A stretch of 64,000 nt of DNA from Hyperoplus lanceolatus (taxonomy: Eukaryota > Chordata > Actinopteri > Uranoscopiformes > Ammodytidae), in the NCBI GenBank assembly GCA_026929865.2, contig CM049398.1, positions 14,837,001 to 14,901,000 on the forward strand, given 5' to 3'. Shown one piece after another: positions 39,794 to 52,194 of this stretch. Positions within the stretch are counted from its first letter, which is position 1. Each line of letters starts with the position of its first letter. A program made the translations under genes and the position numbers. The notes below the pieces were generated by a model that worked only from the letters and a program-made list of their open reading frames with translations, had not been told where the DNA came from and made no database searches.

Positions 39794-40345
39794 TTAAAGA
39801 ATGACACAAGACGAGCAGCACCGGTCGTCGCCATTTGGTGTCGAGGCATAGTTCATCTGTCGGACTATCTCTGCAAACAGTTCGTCCACCGAGCTTTTAT
39901 TTTTGGCTGAAGTTTCCATGAACGGGCAGTTCCACTCGTCCGCCAGTGCCTTACCCTCGCCGGACGACACCTCCCTCTCGCCCTCCAGGTCCACTTTGTT
40001 TCCGACCAGGATCATGGGCACCCTCTCGTACCTCTTCACACGAATGATCTGGTCCCTCATCGGCTTGATGTCCTGGAAGCTCTGCTGGTTGACCAGGCTG
40101 TAGACCAGGATGAAGCCCTGGCCGTTCTTGATGTACAGGTCTCGCATGGAGGCGAACTGCTCGGTCCCCGCCGTGTCCAGGATCTCCAGCACGGACGGAG
40201 AGGAGTCCACCTCGATCTCCTTCCTGTAGAAATCCTCTATCGTGGGGTCGTATTTCTCTATGAAGGAGCCCGTCACGAACTGGACGGTCAACGCGGATTT
40301 CCCGACCCCTCCGGACCCGAGAACCACTACTTTGTACTCTCTCAT
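39794..40345 (-). CDS. rap2b: rap2b, Ras-related GTPase Rap2b
   Basis: Complete 183-residue Rap2 small GTPase in one coding exon, as in other vertebrates. It is a membrane-bound molecular switch that signals to MINK/TNIK/MAP4K4-type kinases and the cytoskeleton. Visible motifs: P-loop GSGGVGKS (10-17); effector loop YDPTIEDFY (32-40) with Phe39, the Rap2-specific residue (Rap1 has Ser); DTAGT (57-61) with Thr61 in place of the Ras Gln61, a Rap hallmark; NKVD (116-119); TSAK (145-148). The tail is CCSSCVIL: Cys180 with final Leu indicates geranylgeranylation, and Cys176/177 are the expected palmitoylation sites. The CVIL ending separates RAP2B from RAP2A and RAP2C. The start has A at -3 (AACCATGA). 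The gene lies on the same strand as and upstream of arhgef26, as in mammals. Identification is essentially certain. Confidence 0.98.
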   Translation of the reverse strand: MREYKVVVLGSGGVGKSALTVQFVTGSFIEKYDPTIEDFYRKEIEVDSSPSVLEILDTAGTEQFASMRDLYIKNGQGFILVYSLVNQQSFQDIKPMRDQIIRVKRYERVPMILVGNKVDLEGEREVSSGEGKALADEWNCPFMETSAKNKSSVDELFAEIVRQMNYASTPNGDDRCCSSCVIL

Positions 40346-40720
40346 GGTTCCCCCCCAAAGCAGCCGCCGACGCTCCTGGCTTCCTCTCCGCTAGCCGCCC
40401 TGCTGCTGGGGTTTCAGACCGCTCGCCGCTTTTTGTTGCAGTTTTCTCCGGGCTTTAGGTCGATGTATGCGGGGCGCGGCCCTCAATTATCGCCGTTCGG
40501 GAGATAAATAGGGTTGTTTGTGACCCTCGCTCAGCGTTTGTATTGTAGCATGTTGTTGAGTTCCCGACGACAGCCCAGCCGGTTCTTGAGCGGGCTTCCC
40601 CCGTTTTCGTTCAAGTAGCTACCGTGCGCCCGTTTCTGTCTTTGCTGAAATCAAGTCAATCACAACAGAAACCCACCACTTCCGTTATAAGTTTTCAGAA
40701 TAAAAGTGCAAGGATCCGAC
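40346..40720 (-). promoter_or_regulatory. rap2b GC-rich 5' leader / promoter region
   Basis: CpG-rich block upstream of the rap2b start, contrasting with the AT-rich surroundings. No TATA box is obvious, which fits a CpG-type promoter. The transcription start cannot be placed from sequence. Confidence 0.6.
40531..40551 (-). other. Candidate upstream ORF of rap2b
   Basis: ATG followed by CTACAATACAAACGCTGA: six codons and a stop, about 185 nt upstream of the rap2b start. It matters only if transcription starts further upstream. Confidence 0.3.
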
Positions 40721-42695
40721 GTGTCCGGCCAAGTCGCTGCAGTTTCGTTTTATTGCTTGTTAAATAAAATTATTTAAATACCAATTTACTGCAACTGTTG
40801 TAGTTTGGCCTATCATATCGCTAATTCGAATTTAAATTGTAGAATGATTGTCTTTTGAAGACGGGCTGTTTCACCTCCGCTACAGTAAGTGCTAACTGTC
40901 GCTGACTTGACACCGCGAGCTCCCTTTGCTTCCTGCCCACACTCAGCACGCAGTCTGCGTCCCACGTCACTCGATGTGTACGCTCCAGTTTTTGGGTTAA
41001 AGGTGCAGTGCGGCTGTTATCGCACAGTCAGCGCGCCTGCTACCCTCCGTAGGCTACCCACGCAGACCTGCCACACCTTAGTTTCAACATCACGGATCCT
41101 TGGGGCTTACTACTGCTTGACTCATTCTCTAACAACTTACTGGAAAGGCCCATCTAGGGCAACGTTTGCTGTCAGCGTAGCCTATTACTAAAACCACAAT
41201 ACAGGCAATGTCTGTGGTTTCCCTCACTTCTTGAACTCTGGGTTCATCTCGTGAGTTTTAATGTTTCCAACATTTCCAAAGACACAAAATAACTCAAGGT
41301 GAATCACAAAATGATAATGTAGGCTTATGATAGCCTAATGCAAATAGAAGGGGGAAACTAGGAGTTATATGGAATTCCACTGTTGCAATGAATCCCTGTG
41401 TGCTTATCAGAAATGTCAGCAAACTTGAATGACATAACAAGAACAGTGAAGAGGAAGTGACTCACATCCCCAATCCTGTGGAGCATGACCCCACATGTGA
41501 CACAACATGTACGGCTTTTGTCTGGCATGTCCGGACACTCCTTTTGCTTATTTTATATTCTTGAGATTTTCTTTATCAGATTCATCTTCATTTCCTCGCT
41601 TACTGAATTGTGCCATTGAGCCGTTTTTTATTCTGCAGTCAGTAAGTATCTGAACCACACTCAGACATAGGCCTATACCAGGAATGAAGGTTGAAAGCAT
41701 ATTCTGAAACAACTGGAAGTCACCCCACCATAACTCATGACTTGCGGTGTAATCTTTAATCCGAGTGGGAAAACATGTGACAGGCCTGTTATGAAATCAA
41801 TTATTTAAGTCATCACATTTCTCTGTTTGTGTGTGCATGTGGGTGTGTGTAACCTCATCATTACGGCCCCTTGCAAATTGTGAAATAACCACTGTTCACA
41901 ATCAATGCCTGTCAGCGCGGCGCAGTGATGATTAAACTACAGGCGTGACCTCATCACCCGAAGGGGATGGCTGGGAAACCTCGGTCTGGATCAATACCAT
42001 TTTAATTCATCCGCAAATCACAACAACAGCGATTGCTACACAACACGACACACGCTCACGCAGTGCGGTCGGAGGCCCAGTGAATGGAGAAGTCAATTTG
42101 TGAGTCAGCGCGTGTCACTGTGATTGTTTGAAGCTCAAGGAGTTTTGTCACAATGTTGATATACAAACCGGTAAGGTTTTCACACACCTGTACGTACACA
42201 GATGGAGGCACAAGAAGAACCAAAAACACCTGTGGAAATTCAGAGGATCATGTCATATAGGTTTGGTTTTAGGTGTCAGTAGATGAAACGTGGATTGGCT
42301 CGTCATGTGGTCATTCAAAGTGGCCCACAGTCAGACACCGCCCTCCCCAAATCCCATTAAGAGACACGTCAAAGCCCACATAAAGACAATCAGCCCTCTG
42401 CCCCATGGGGAGAGGGAGAGGTAATGTGACCTGGTGCCTTGTGATGTGGTGGATTGTCACATCTGTGAGAGTGATCACCTCAGCCTGAATCCTGACCATG
42501 CAGAATAGAGAAGAGAGTTTGTTTTCACACACCGCTAATAATTAGATAGACTTTGGTTTAACTTTATCAAATGATAGTGTGCCAAAAAAGGTGATAACTC
42601 ACTAACAAAGAGCTGTGGCTTTTCACGCAGTTGAAACAGTGTTTAGGGGTTTCTTGTTTGACTGTTAGTCTGCGTACAAATGTCCTTCTCTGTCT

Positions 42696-42773
<78 letters not shown>

Positions 42774-43114
42774 GTCAAATAAACAAAGAGACAACACTTC
42801 TGATGCCGAATAGAAAGGTTCCTGTAATTAAAAACTGATGCCAACTTTCATGAAATACCCTTTTTGTTGTACACATTTCTATAAACCGATAAGTTCAGGA
42901 CACTTTCTTTAGTATTGTATGTGATGAATAATACTGATATGTCCATATTAAAAAAGTTAGAGGTCACACTTTGTACTACTGCTTCTTCACTGCAGCTCAG
43001 CAAGGTGTAACTTTCAGATTAAACTTTGGAAGTCTTCCACTTTATTTGGCCAATTCAGACTATTGAAGCCCCACATTAGCTGTGGCTGAACTTTAGATCT
43101 TGTTTGCACATATA
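40721..43114. other. Spacer upstream of rap2b, no gene seen
   Basis: No exon, RNA gene or transposon end recognised apart from the CA array near 42.7 kb. Distal rap2b regulatory sequence may be here but cannot be shown. Confidence 0.6.
42699..42771 (+). repeat. (CA)n microsatellite
   Basis: About 36 uninterrupted units. Confidence 0.97.
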
Positions 43115-43239
43115 GGGCCGGTTTCGCAGACATGGATTAAGCCTAGTTCTGGACTAAATTGTACTTTCAATGGACAATCTCCATTCAAAATTCCATTTAG
43201 TCCAGGACTAGGCTTAATCCATGTCTGTGAAACTGGCCC
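43115..43239. mobile_element. 125-bp fold-back MITE
   Basis: Nearly the whole element is inverted repeat: left GGGCCGGTTTCGCAGACATG and right, as reverse complement, GGGCCAGTTTCACAGACATG, continuing with GATTAAGCCTAGT and TGGACTAAAT. ATA flanks both sides (43112-43114, 43240-43242), a plausible 3-bp duplication. Too short to code. Superfamily not certain. Confidence 0.85.
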
Positions 43240-45115
43240 ATAATGAGGACTGTATTGACTTTGTCTCCAATATCTCACCTAGCTACCATAGAGAATTGAA
43301 GCAGTGTAAAACTGGTGTATAATGATTTATTTTTTAAATACAATAAAAAAGCATGCACAATTAGCGAGTTAGGATGCTAAACTAACTGTACTGTTCATGC
43401 TCATTTGATTCATTGTCGATGTAAAAATGTTGGATATCATATTTGAGGTAACGGTATGACAGGTCTAACGTAAACAACTTCTGTGAACTTTCTTTTATCA
43501 ACACAAATGTGAAATGAAAAGATAAACTGTACATTACAGTTTTTTGTTTGTTTGCTTTGCTAAACATTGTCTTAGCTCTCCTTGTGACAGCTCCTTATAA
43601 CCTCTACCTCGAGGCCTGGGCTCATTGCTCCTTACCTAATACCATTTCATCTTACATCATCCCCTGCATGTTCTAACTGAAAGAAAAGCCTTAGATAGCC
43701 CAAGGGCAGTCCCTCCTCTGTAATCTATTCCGTCAAAGGTGAACCTCCACCAACACAATAAGATGTGCAGCAACAGGTCTTTAATCCTCAACCCTTGTCC
43801 TGCGAGAGTGACAGCAGATTCATTAAAATGTCTGAGACCACGGAGCTAATTAATGACACAGATAAGCCCCCTCCAACGTTTTTATCCCACATGGACTCGA
43901 GTTTCTGACTGTTATTTTAAATGGAAAATGACTTGTGGCAAAATTGTATTACTTGGTTTGCACTGTTTATAGCCTCCCGGCACTGAATCGATTACTATAT
44001 TTTCATAGTTTGTATTTCCACTCAACTTGTGTGACAATGGGTGTGCTTGACTTATGAATTATGCAGATGGTTGGAGATGCCCATTCATCATTTCAATGGC
44101 ATCAGAACACAGCTTCAATACGATTCTTTCCAAAGCTAACTTGTGATTGCACAGCTTCAAAGCCACAATTGTGGACAGAATGTGAAAGCCATGTACATGC
44201 AGTTTCAAGGTGTTATACTCATTAAATCACTAGAGAAAACGGTTATGACGGGTTTTATGTCCAAATTGCTTCCTCGTTTTATCTACTCCTGTTACAAAAG
44301 TTGATCACCACAGTTCCCCCTACAAGTGTTGTTCATCATTTTATAATAGGACATTGGAAACACTAGTTTGATAAAATAGTCATAAACCGAAAGATCTGTC
44401 TAGAGTCTGGAGACAAAGGCCCTTTATTACAGCTCAAAAGTCCATTAACATTGTTTTATCAGCTTATTTAACTTATTTTCCCAATTGTATTTCAATTACA
44501 AATACAAATTACATTACATTAAGTTAATGAATTTCCTATACTCCAAATCAGTGATTGATGTTAACAGAACTATAATGCAGCATTACCCCTCCCAAATGTA
44601 TTTGGATTTCATCATTTGAGTTTTTTTCATGGGAGTTAGGTCAGGCTGTTCGTTTGACATGTTGTGAAGTGAAGTTTTGATATTTATTAAAAGGGGTAAA
44701 CGTTAAAATTGTCAAATATGAGAATACTTTTTTCAAAACTGTATCCCCTAGAAAGCATTCATAGTGTGTCCCTCAGTTGTACAATAAAAAAGAGAGAAAT
44801 CTGTCACATTTTTTTCTTTCTTTTTTTTTACCGAGAGGGATAAACCAGGGCACCTTTCTCTCCTCACTGCTGGCCAATTGTGTGGATGGGACAGATGAGA
44901 TGAGGGGGAACTTTCCTGGGCCGATTACAAACTATCAAAGTTATATCCCAAATTTATCATAGTGTCACTGGGACAAAAAAAACACAGATTAAAAGGAAAG
45001 ATTATGTTTAAGATTTCACAGGGGGGGTCGCATTATTAAGCAGTGGTGGTACCCGATTTGGAGTCAGGACCTCAAAAAAGAGTGAGAAAACAGAAAACGA
45101 GATAAAAAAAAACAC
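43240..45115. other. Spacer, nothing recognised
   Basis: AT-rich sequence without convincing exons, repeats with ends, or RNA genes. Confidence 0.6.
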
Positions 45116-45123
45116 AATTTGAG

Positions 45124-46616
45124 CAGTGGTGGGCCGTCAGGGCCAGCAGGGCCTTCTCTGCTGGCCCTGTCAAAATCCAAATAATATATATTTTTTGTTG
45201 TTTAAAATTATATTAATTTGTGTTTAAATGTGTCTGAATTTAATAAAAAAATGTCAGTACATTACAAAAATAATAATTTTTTTTGCAATATAGTTATTTT
45301 TTGTGAGGCTGAGCTGGATTTCCCAGGCATATCTCATATAAACGCATCACAGCTATGTGGAGCAGCAGGACCTGCACTAGAAGTATTGCTGGCCTTTCAT
45401 TGAAGCTGCCGTCTCCTATTGGATTATAACTTTGACTGGCATGTCTCATCAGCCAATCAGATTCTGATGTGTAGTGACAGCCCGCCCCAAGGCCCAGCGA
45501 TATCTCAGCCGCTAATCCCCCGTAATGTCATCAGCGAAGTTTGAAACTTCGGCGCGCGCACTATTAGCATTGTGATGATGTGAGTGAACTACTATGGCCA
45601 TTGCTTTACACGACCTACTGCTCCCGCTGCCGATCTAGCGTGGCTATTTAAAGGTGATCGTTTAACATAGTTTAGATATAGTTTTGACAGGAATACTACA
45701 CATAAGATGGATGGGCTGACAACGTTTTTATGCGGCACTTCACTGACTGTAACTACGACGCTATGACTGGCTAACAACTAGCACCGAGAGGAACAAGTTA
45801 CCGGTATTGCTGGACCTGTCTGCTTTTTAAACCTGTGAAGGAACATGGCACATCACAGATTTTAACAGCCTTAATGGCTTATAGGATCTGAGGATGGGTT
45901 TCCTCTACAAGTGATGGGTGAGTGTTACTTTTGGCTGTGTCTATCTGTGAAGGGATAACGTTTTTTATGGGGTTTTAAAACCATTTTGTTTGTTTGTTAT
46001 GGTCCTTGTAGTAGCCTATATTGCTGGGACTTGGGCAGTAGATTAAGCGGTTTTTCATTGTTGATGCCGCTTTCTAAGCATAATATGGGAACCAACTCTC
46101 AACTACACTTCTTAATATGCTGGTTGGATTGGCTGTTGTAATATTTGGCATAAAAGACCCTTCTTGCATGTTTAATTTTTGTTATTGAAGTGAATGCGGC
46201 GCACTGGTAATATTGTCGCTATACTAAATTGAATCCATTGAAGTTGCGCAAGCATCCGGTGAACCCTATTGCAATAACTGGATGCTTGTGTTGTGTCATG
46301 TTATGCGTTTGCAAACAGTTGTCGAGTGACATGAAATATCTGATGGTGATGGTGCAGTAGTCTATCTGTTGTAGGATAAACAACAGTGGTGTGCGCAGTG
46401 CGCTGCTCTGTGGTTGTTGAAGATCAACTGTCAAGCTCTTCATGTTATGCATTAGTGTATACTGTGATTGTAGCCTATATTTTGTATGTGGCTGTGTTGG
46501 CTGTATCGGCACCTGACGTGTGCGTTTCTCAGTGTTTGGGGGGAGGGGGAGGGGGGCGGGGGTTGGTCGGAGTTCGCTACTGAAGGCCCTGACTGAAACC
46601 CCACGGCACGCTACTG
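45124..46616. mobile_element. Non-autonomous hAT-type transposon with 8-bp target duplication
   Basis: 1,493 bp flanked by the direct duplication AATTTGAG (45116-45123 and 46617-46624). The left end reads CAGTGGTGGGCCGTCAGGGC. The reverse complement of the right end reads CAGTAGCGTGCCGTGGGG, and both ends reach AGGGCCTTC within 35 bp. No transposase frame is visible. The interior holds a CpG-rich, CCAAT-containing stretch (about 45.4-45.57 kb), perhaps the old promoter of an autonomous ancestor. Confidence 0.88.
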
Positions 46617-46647
46617 AATTTGAGAAAGGAACATCACTCTCAAGCTG

Positions 46648-47955
46648 GGGCCTATTTCAGGTAGCTGGTTTTACATACTCTGGGTTTAATCCTGCGCTCT
46701 GAGTTGGTCAACTCAGAGCGCAGGGTTGACGAGAAACTCTGGGTTTTCGGTTTCAGAACAGTGGATCAGCGGGTTAATCAACTCTGAGCGTGTTCACTCT
46801 GGGTGGAGCGTGTGCATAAAAGCCATCGTCAATGGATCGCTGAAAACATGATTCACCATGGAAACAGAAGAAACAAATGCTTGATCCTCCCACTTCTCCA
46901 CTTCTCAAAAAAGAAAAAAAAAACTTCTCCGCTCCTCCCACTAGAGTAAGAAATATTAACTTATGAGCTTATGGAGAAGAATGAACGGGGATAGTCTCAT
47001 AACTCTAAACTAATCACTTCGGCAATCCAGAAAAAAAACGGTGCAAACGTTTTTTGTCAAGAGCATCATTGCTTCCGTATGAGAAGCAAGTCTATTTTAA
47101 GAATTAAGTTACGCATATCAGCAGCAACAAAATTATCAAGCTGCCGCTGCACAGCACTGCTGACAGTGTTTTATATTCGCTGTAGCCTATTATGTAGGCA
47201 AGCTATAATAGGCCTACTGTGCAGTAAACAGACTGTCGCTTCTTTTAAATGGGGAGTGAAAGATATTAACGTTTGACACATAAGGTGACAGTTTCCATTG
47301 TAGATCCTGATTGTTTTATTACCAGACCCCTTGTCCTCTAGTGATCACAGTTTAAATTATTATATTATTTCTATATTCATATTGGGCTATTTAACGAGGC
47401 TTGTCTGTGACTTTGGGATGACACAAGTGAACAATAACGATCGCGTGCAGCCGCAGAATTACATTTCAACCTGACATAAATAGCCTATGTTCAGTGGCAC
47501 AGATGTTAAAAAACTACTGATAATGATAAAAATAAATAACGAGGTTTATTAATCTGAATGTAAAGCATGTTCACGATGTGTAATGTAGCCGCATATGAAC
47601 GAACGAGGGCTGAGAACAAGGCTACTGATCAAATGATCGATCAAACGTAAAATCATCAGGAAATGATAAAAACATCCCGATGGAGATTTCTATGGAGTGA
47701 TTTTGCTTTAAACTGTACAGGGTTGCGTTGTGACAGTGACTCTTTCTTCAGTCGGAGCTGCAGCGTAAAGTGAAAACAAACTCAGGGTAGGTCTAACCAC
47801 CTATCCAGCAGGTTAGACCCACGGCGTATGTTGCCGCAGTAACTGACTCTCGGTTGCGCTGAACCTGCTTCTTGAAACGGAAAACCGAGAGTTTCCACTA
47901 ACTCAGAGCGAACAAACTCTGGGTTGCCTCAAAACCAGCTACCTGAAATAGGCCC
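46648..47955. mobile_element. Non-autonomous PIF/Harbinger-like transposon
   Basis: 1,308 bp. Ends are GGGCCTATTTCAGGTAGCTG and its inverse at 47936-47955, a perfect 20-bp match. The 3-bp direct duplication CTG flanks it at 46645-46647 and 47956-47958. Subterminal CTCTGGGTTT and AACTCAGAGCG motifs recur on both sides. The 3-bp duplication and GGGCC ends fit Harbinger. No transposase frame. An internal part (about 47221-47470) also occurs at 63.6-63.8 kb. Confidence 0.8.
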
Positions 47956-48225
47956 CTGATAACTAAACTTTGATTTGAAGGGCAGGAAGAGTTCCCCCTA
48001 CTTTATTTTTGCAGTGAGGCATATTGTCCAGTGGAGGGCAGCAGACCTACATACAACCGTGTGAGTGCCATGACATTTCCTGCATGACTTCAGATGTTGT
48101 TCCCAGCTCAAGTGCCCAGGAGGAGACTCTCCACACTGAGGTGAGAGAACTATGAAATGTGTAGCGTATGTGTCATTTTACACAGGAAATATAGAATAGT
48201 AAAATAGTACTATTCACCAAATTTA

Positions 48226-49992
48226 TTTTTGAATTGTGATATTACCTTGGAAGAAGTGAAAGCTGCTATAAATAAGTCTAAGCTGAAAAAAGCAGTAGGT
48301 GTGGAAGATATCCCAAATGAAGTATTAAAGTCACCTCCTCTTTTGAACATGCTTTTCTGTTTGTTTAGGTTTTGTTTTAAACACAGTATTGTTCCTTCAA
48401 TGTGGTATATAAGGCTATTATCAAACCTATCCCAAAATCATCTAAGAGTGACCCTAGGATACCACTCAATTACAGGGGAGTCAGCCTTCTTAGTACAGTG
48501 TATAAATTGTATAGCAGTATTTTGAATGCTAGGCTGACTGAATATCTGGAAACTAAGGAATATTTAGTGGATGAACAGAATGGGTTTAGAAGGAATCGAG
48601 CCTGCATTGATCATATTCATACAATTTCAACAATTGTCAGGACAAGAATTGCAGAAAATAAATCTACTTTTGTATGTTTTGTGGATTTCCAAAAGGCTTT
48701 TGATTGGGTTAATAGAGATCTGCTTGCCTTAAAGCTTTTAAAAGCAGGTGTGGATGGTAAATTCTATCCAGCTCTAAAGTCACTGTATAGTTCCTCAGTT
48801 GCATGTGTTCAGGTAAATGATTTCCAAACTGACTGGTTTAAAACACCTTTTGGTGTTAAACAGGGTGATGTCCTGTCCCCTAGTTTGTTTTCTCTTTATA
48901 TAAATGACCTGGCTTTTGACATCAAGAATGCTAATTTAGGTGTACATTTGAATGATTTGACTGTGGGTACTCTGTTGTACGTGGATGATATCCTTCTGCT
49001 GGCTGAATCGGAGGATGATTTACAGAATATGTTAAACTTAGTAAAGACCTGGTGTCGCAGATGGAGGCTGTCTATAAATCACAGTAAAACACAGATAATT
49101 CATTTTAGAAAAAAAGGTGTCCCAAGAAGTGAGAACATCTTTACTTTTTCTGATATGCCATTAGAAAATACATCTGTTTATAAATATTTAGGTTTTGAAT
49201 TATGGTGAATTATGCTGCTGGGGTATGGGGATTTAAAGAAAGAAGGATTTCAGATGCAGTACAAAACAGAACTATACGTTGTTTTCTGGCTATTCATAAA
49301 TATGTTCCCTCTTTGGCTGCTCATGGTGACATGGGATGGATTCCTGGTACAATAAGGAGAAAGTGTGGAATCGTTTTATTAATATGTCAGATGACAGGAT
49401 CATTAAGAAAGTTTTCCTTTGGAGTAAAGTTCAGAACTCTCCATGGGCTGCAGAGATTCATGCTGTCTTGGAAGAAGCCGATTTTCAGTATATCTACAGA
49501 AATAATTTATCATGCAGCATCAACAAAATTAGAAAAAAGTTACTTGTCGCGTTCAATGAAAAATGGTTAAATGATATAATGTTAAAACCAAAATGACGGA
49601 CATGTATCCAGATCAAGCATAATTATGAAAGAGAATTATATGTTAAAACCATGTTACCAAGAAATCAGAGATCCTTGATTGCCCAATTAAGAATGGGAAT
49701 CCTTCCCCTGGCACTTGAGGTTGGCAGATTTAAGAACATTCCAGAGGAACAGAGACTGTGTGAACTGTGTGACCTAGGAGAAGTGGAGAATGAATCTCAT
49801 TTTCTTTTATACTGTCCCTTCTATGATGAACTGAGAGAACCTTTTGTAAATGAATTGTTTGCTCAAAACCGAGAAATATTTTGGAGTAATGATGATGTCA
49901 GGATGGAATGTTTGTTTACCTTTAATGTTTATAAGTTGGCCTCTTTTGTTACTAAAGCCTGGATGAAATGTCAGCATGGTTTATATCGTTAA
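48226..49992 (+). mobile_element. I/Nimb-like LINE, 5'-truncated and decayed (RT and C-terminal part)
   Basis: Non-LTR retrotransposon reverse transcriptase in several frames. Segments: EEVKAAINKSKLKKAVGVED (48250), NYRGVSLLSTVYKLYSSIL, VDEQNGFRRNRACIDHIHT, FVDFQKAFDWVNRDLL, GVKQGDVLSPSLFSLYINDL, catalytic YVDD (near 48980), then VWGFKERR, GDMGWIPG, and a C-terminal zinc-knuckle-like CELCDLGEVENESHFLLYC. Frame changes occur near 48400 and 49330 and there is a stop near 49595. About 60 residues usually present between the KYLGF and AAGVWGF motifs are missing at 49200. The endonuclease is absent. The stop codon TAA at 49990 falls in the TTAA target of the next element. Family assignment from remembered resemblance only. 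Confidence 0.82.
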
Positions 49993-51393
49993 CCCTTTCA
50001 CGCATAGTGGTCACTACAGTGGACAGCTATTCAAATGCTGTTTTCTTGAATATGCATGGGTGTAGATCGCCTAGTTGCATATCAGACTACAGTGGACTCT
50101 TGTGTGTCATCCAATGCATTGCCAACCAGTGGCCAACTATTGTAAGAGCAGCCACAATTAGTCAAAACCAAGATGGCCGAAAAGTTGTGTAGCTCAGGAA
50201 TATCCTGTAAATACTTCTAAAATATGAGAGTCTGGCAGGTAAAAGAAATATGGCAACATCAAGTAACATCTTAGGAGTCATATAGTTGTTAAAATGTCCA
50301 ATTATTGATTTTACATTGTGAGGAAATTATGTTTAATCACCTGTCCACTAAATTGGACATCATGCATCACCGACTTCAACAAATACTATGACTGCAGATG
50401 TGTTGTGCTTGAAAAAGCTTACTTTGCTGTAACTTTTTGGTTTTAAATCAATTGATTTATGTTATTAGAATTCAACTTGAAGTATTTGTGTAAAAAAACA
50501 AAACAAATTCCAGATTATTCCATCATGTGTAAAACAATTGGTGTCACTATGATGCCACTTTTCATATTAAAATAGCTTTGATGAAGTGATGTACAAGTCA
50601 GTGGCTGTACTACTGAATTACAAATGAAAAAGAGAAATTGGAGAATCAAGGAAAAAGTTGTCTGATATTTTCATAGAAAATTTTTATTGAAAAAATTATT
50701 CCACGCTTTTGCATTAGATTTAAGTATAAGAATATGTTAATATATGTGAACAGGCATTGAAAATATATATTATTTTATAGTTTTCAGATAATATATAATT
50801 TTTTTCACTGTTTTGTTACAGTTTTTCTCAGTTGCTTTGGTGCTTTTCTCAGATCAGAATGAAAATTCTCATAACTATTAGTTCAACCTCTGCAACATTT
50901 AGTCATTTGAGCACATCATAGTAGCAATTTCTCCTTCCTCTGAACAAATTGCAAATGCTTTTGGACATGTATCAGTTGCTTTCATACAATTCTCTGCTGT
51001 TTTACAACATTGTCATTTGCTTATGTCATGTCAGTCAAAATGAACTATACTTATGGATGCTGAATAGTCGTTCCCAATAAAACTAATAGTCTTCATTTCA
51101 TTGCTTGAGTCATTACATACAAAATTGTTGAACTAGTTATCAAATTCTGTCAAGCAAATTTTATACCTTTCTTTATAATTTTTTCCTGGAAATGTCTCCT
51201 AAATTGAACAATTGCTCTCAGGTGGACTTCAGCTTTCACTCACGAGGAGGTGTGTGAAGTATTACTTGTAACCAATGACAAGCCACTTGTTTACAGTCAC
51301 TCAGGGATGAATCCCATGAACCCTCACATGGCAAGCAAATATGAACCGAGCAGGACATAGTGTGTAGCATTTCTACAGTTCTGTGACACAGAA

Positions 51394-52157
51394 ATGGAAG
51401 GTCGGCATCGTGGAAGAGGATTGAGGATGCGGGGAGGAAGGGGAAGGGGACAAAACAGGGGAAGAGGGAGAAGAGGCCAAATACATAGGTAGATTCCTAA
51501 TGAAATTAGGGCTAAAATTGTGGACCATGTTGTCAATCATGGCCTCACAATGGCTGAGGCTGGTCGTAGGGTGCAACCAAATGTTGGAAGAACCACTGTG
51601 AATTCAATTATTCAAACATTTTGTAGAGAGAATAGGTATGTATAGTATTGGACAGTAATCCAACATCTCACAATATCTCATGTTTACTGTACATTACTGT
51701 AATTTTACTCTGCACCACATAGGATTGAAAGACAACCTCGCAGAGGTGGAAGAGGGCCACTTTTTACCCCGCAACAAGAGGAAGCCATTTGTGCAATGGT
51801 GATTGCAAACAATGCAATAAGGTTGAAAGACATTCAAAGCGCTGTCATAGAAGATAACAATGTATTTGGCAATATTGAATCTGTGTCAATTGCAACAATT
51901 GACAGAGTGCTCAAGAGAAATGAAATGCGCATGAAACAATTGTACAAAGTGCCATTTGAACAGAACAGTGAAGGAGATCCGCCCCCAGTATGTACAGGTA
52001 AAACGTCTTCTATTTATACTCTAATGTTCAGCACTGTAAACTGTTTTACTTTGTGTAGTTTCATGCAGTACTCAAGCAATGCTGTATATGTATTCACAGA
52101 ACATAATGTAAAATATGGTTTCCAAAATGCATTATGTTACACAGGAAAAGTTGTTAA

Positions 52158-52194
<37 letters not shown>

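Noticed and set aside
39951-40358. 135-codon minus-strand frame overlapping rap2b
   Set aside because: Out-of-frame shadow of the GC-rich rap2b coding sequence.
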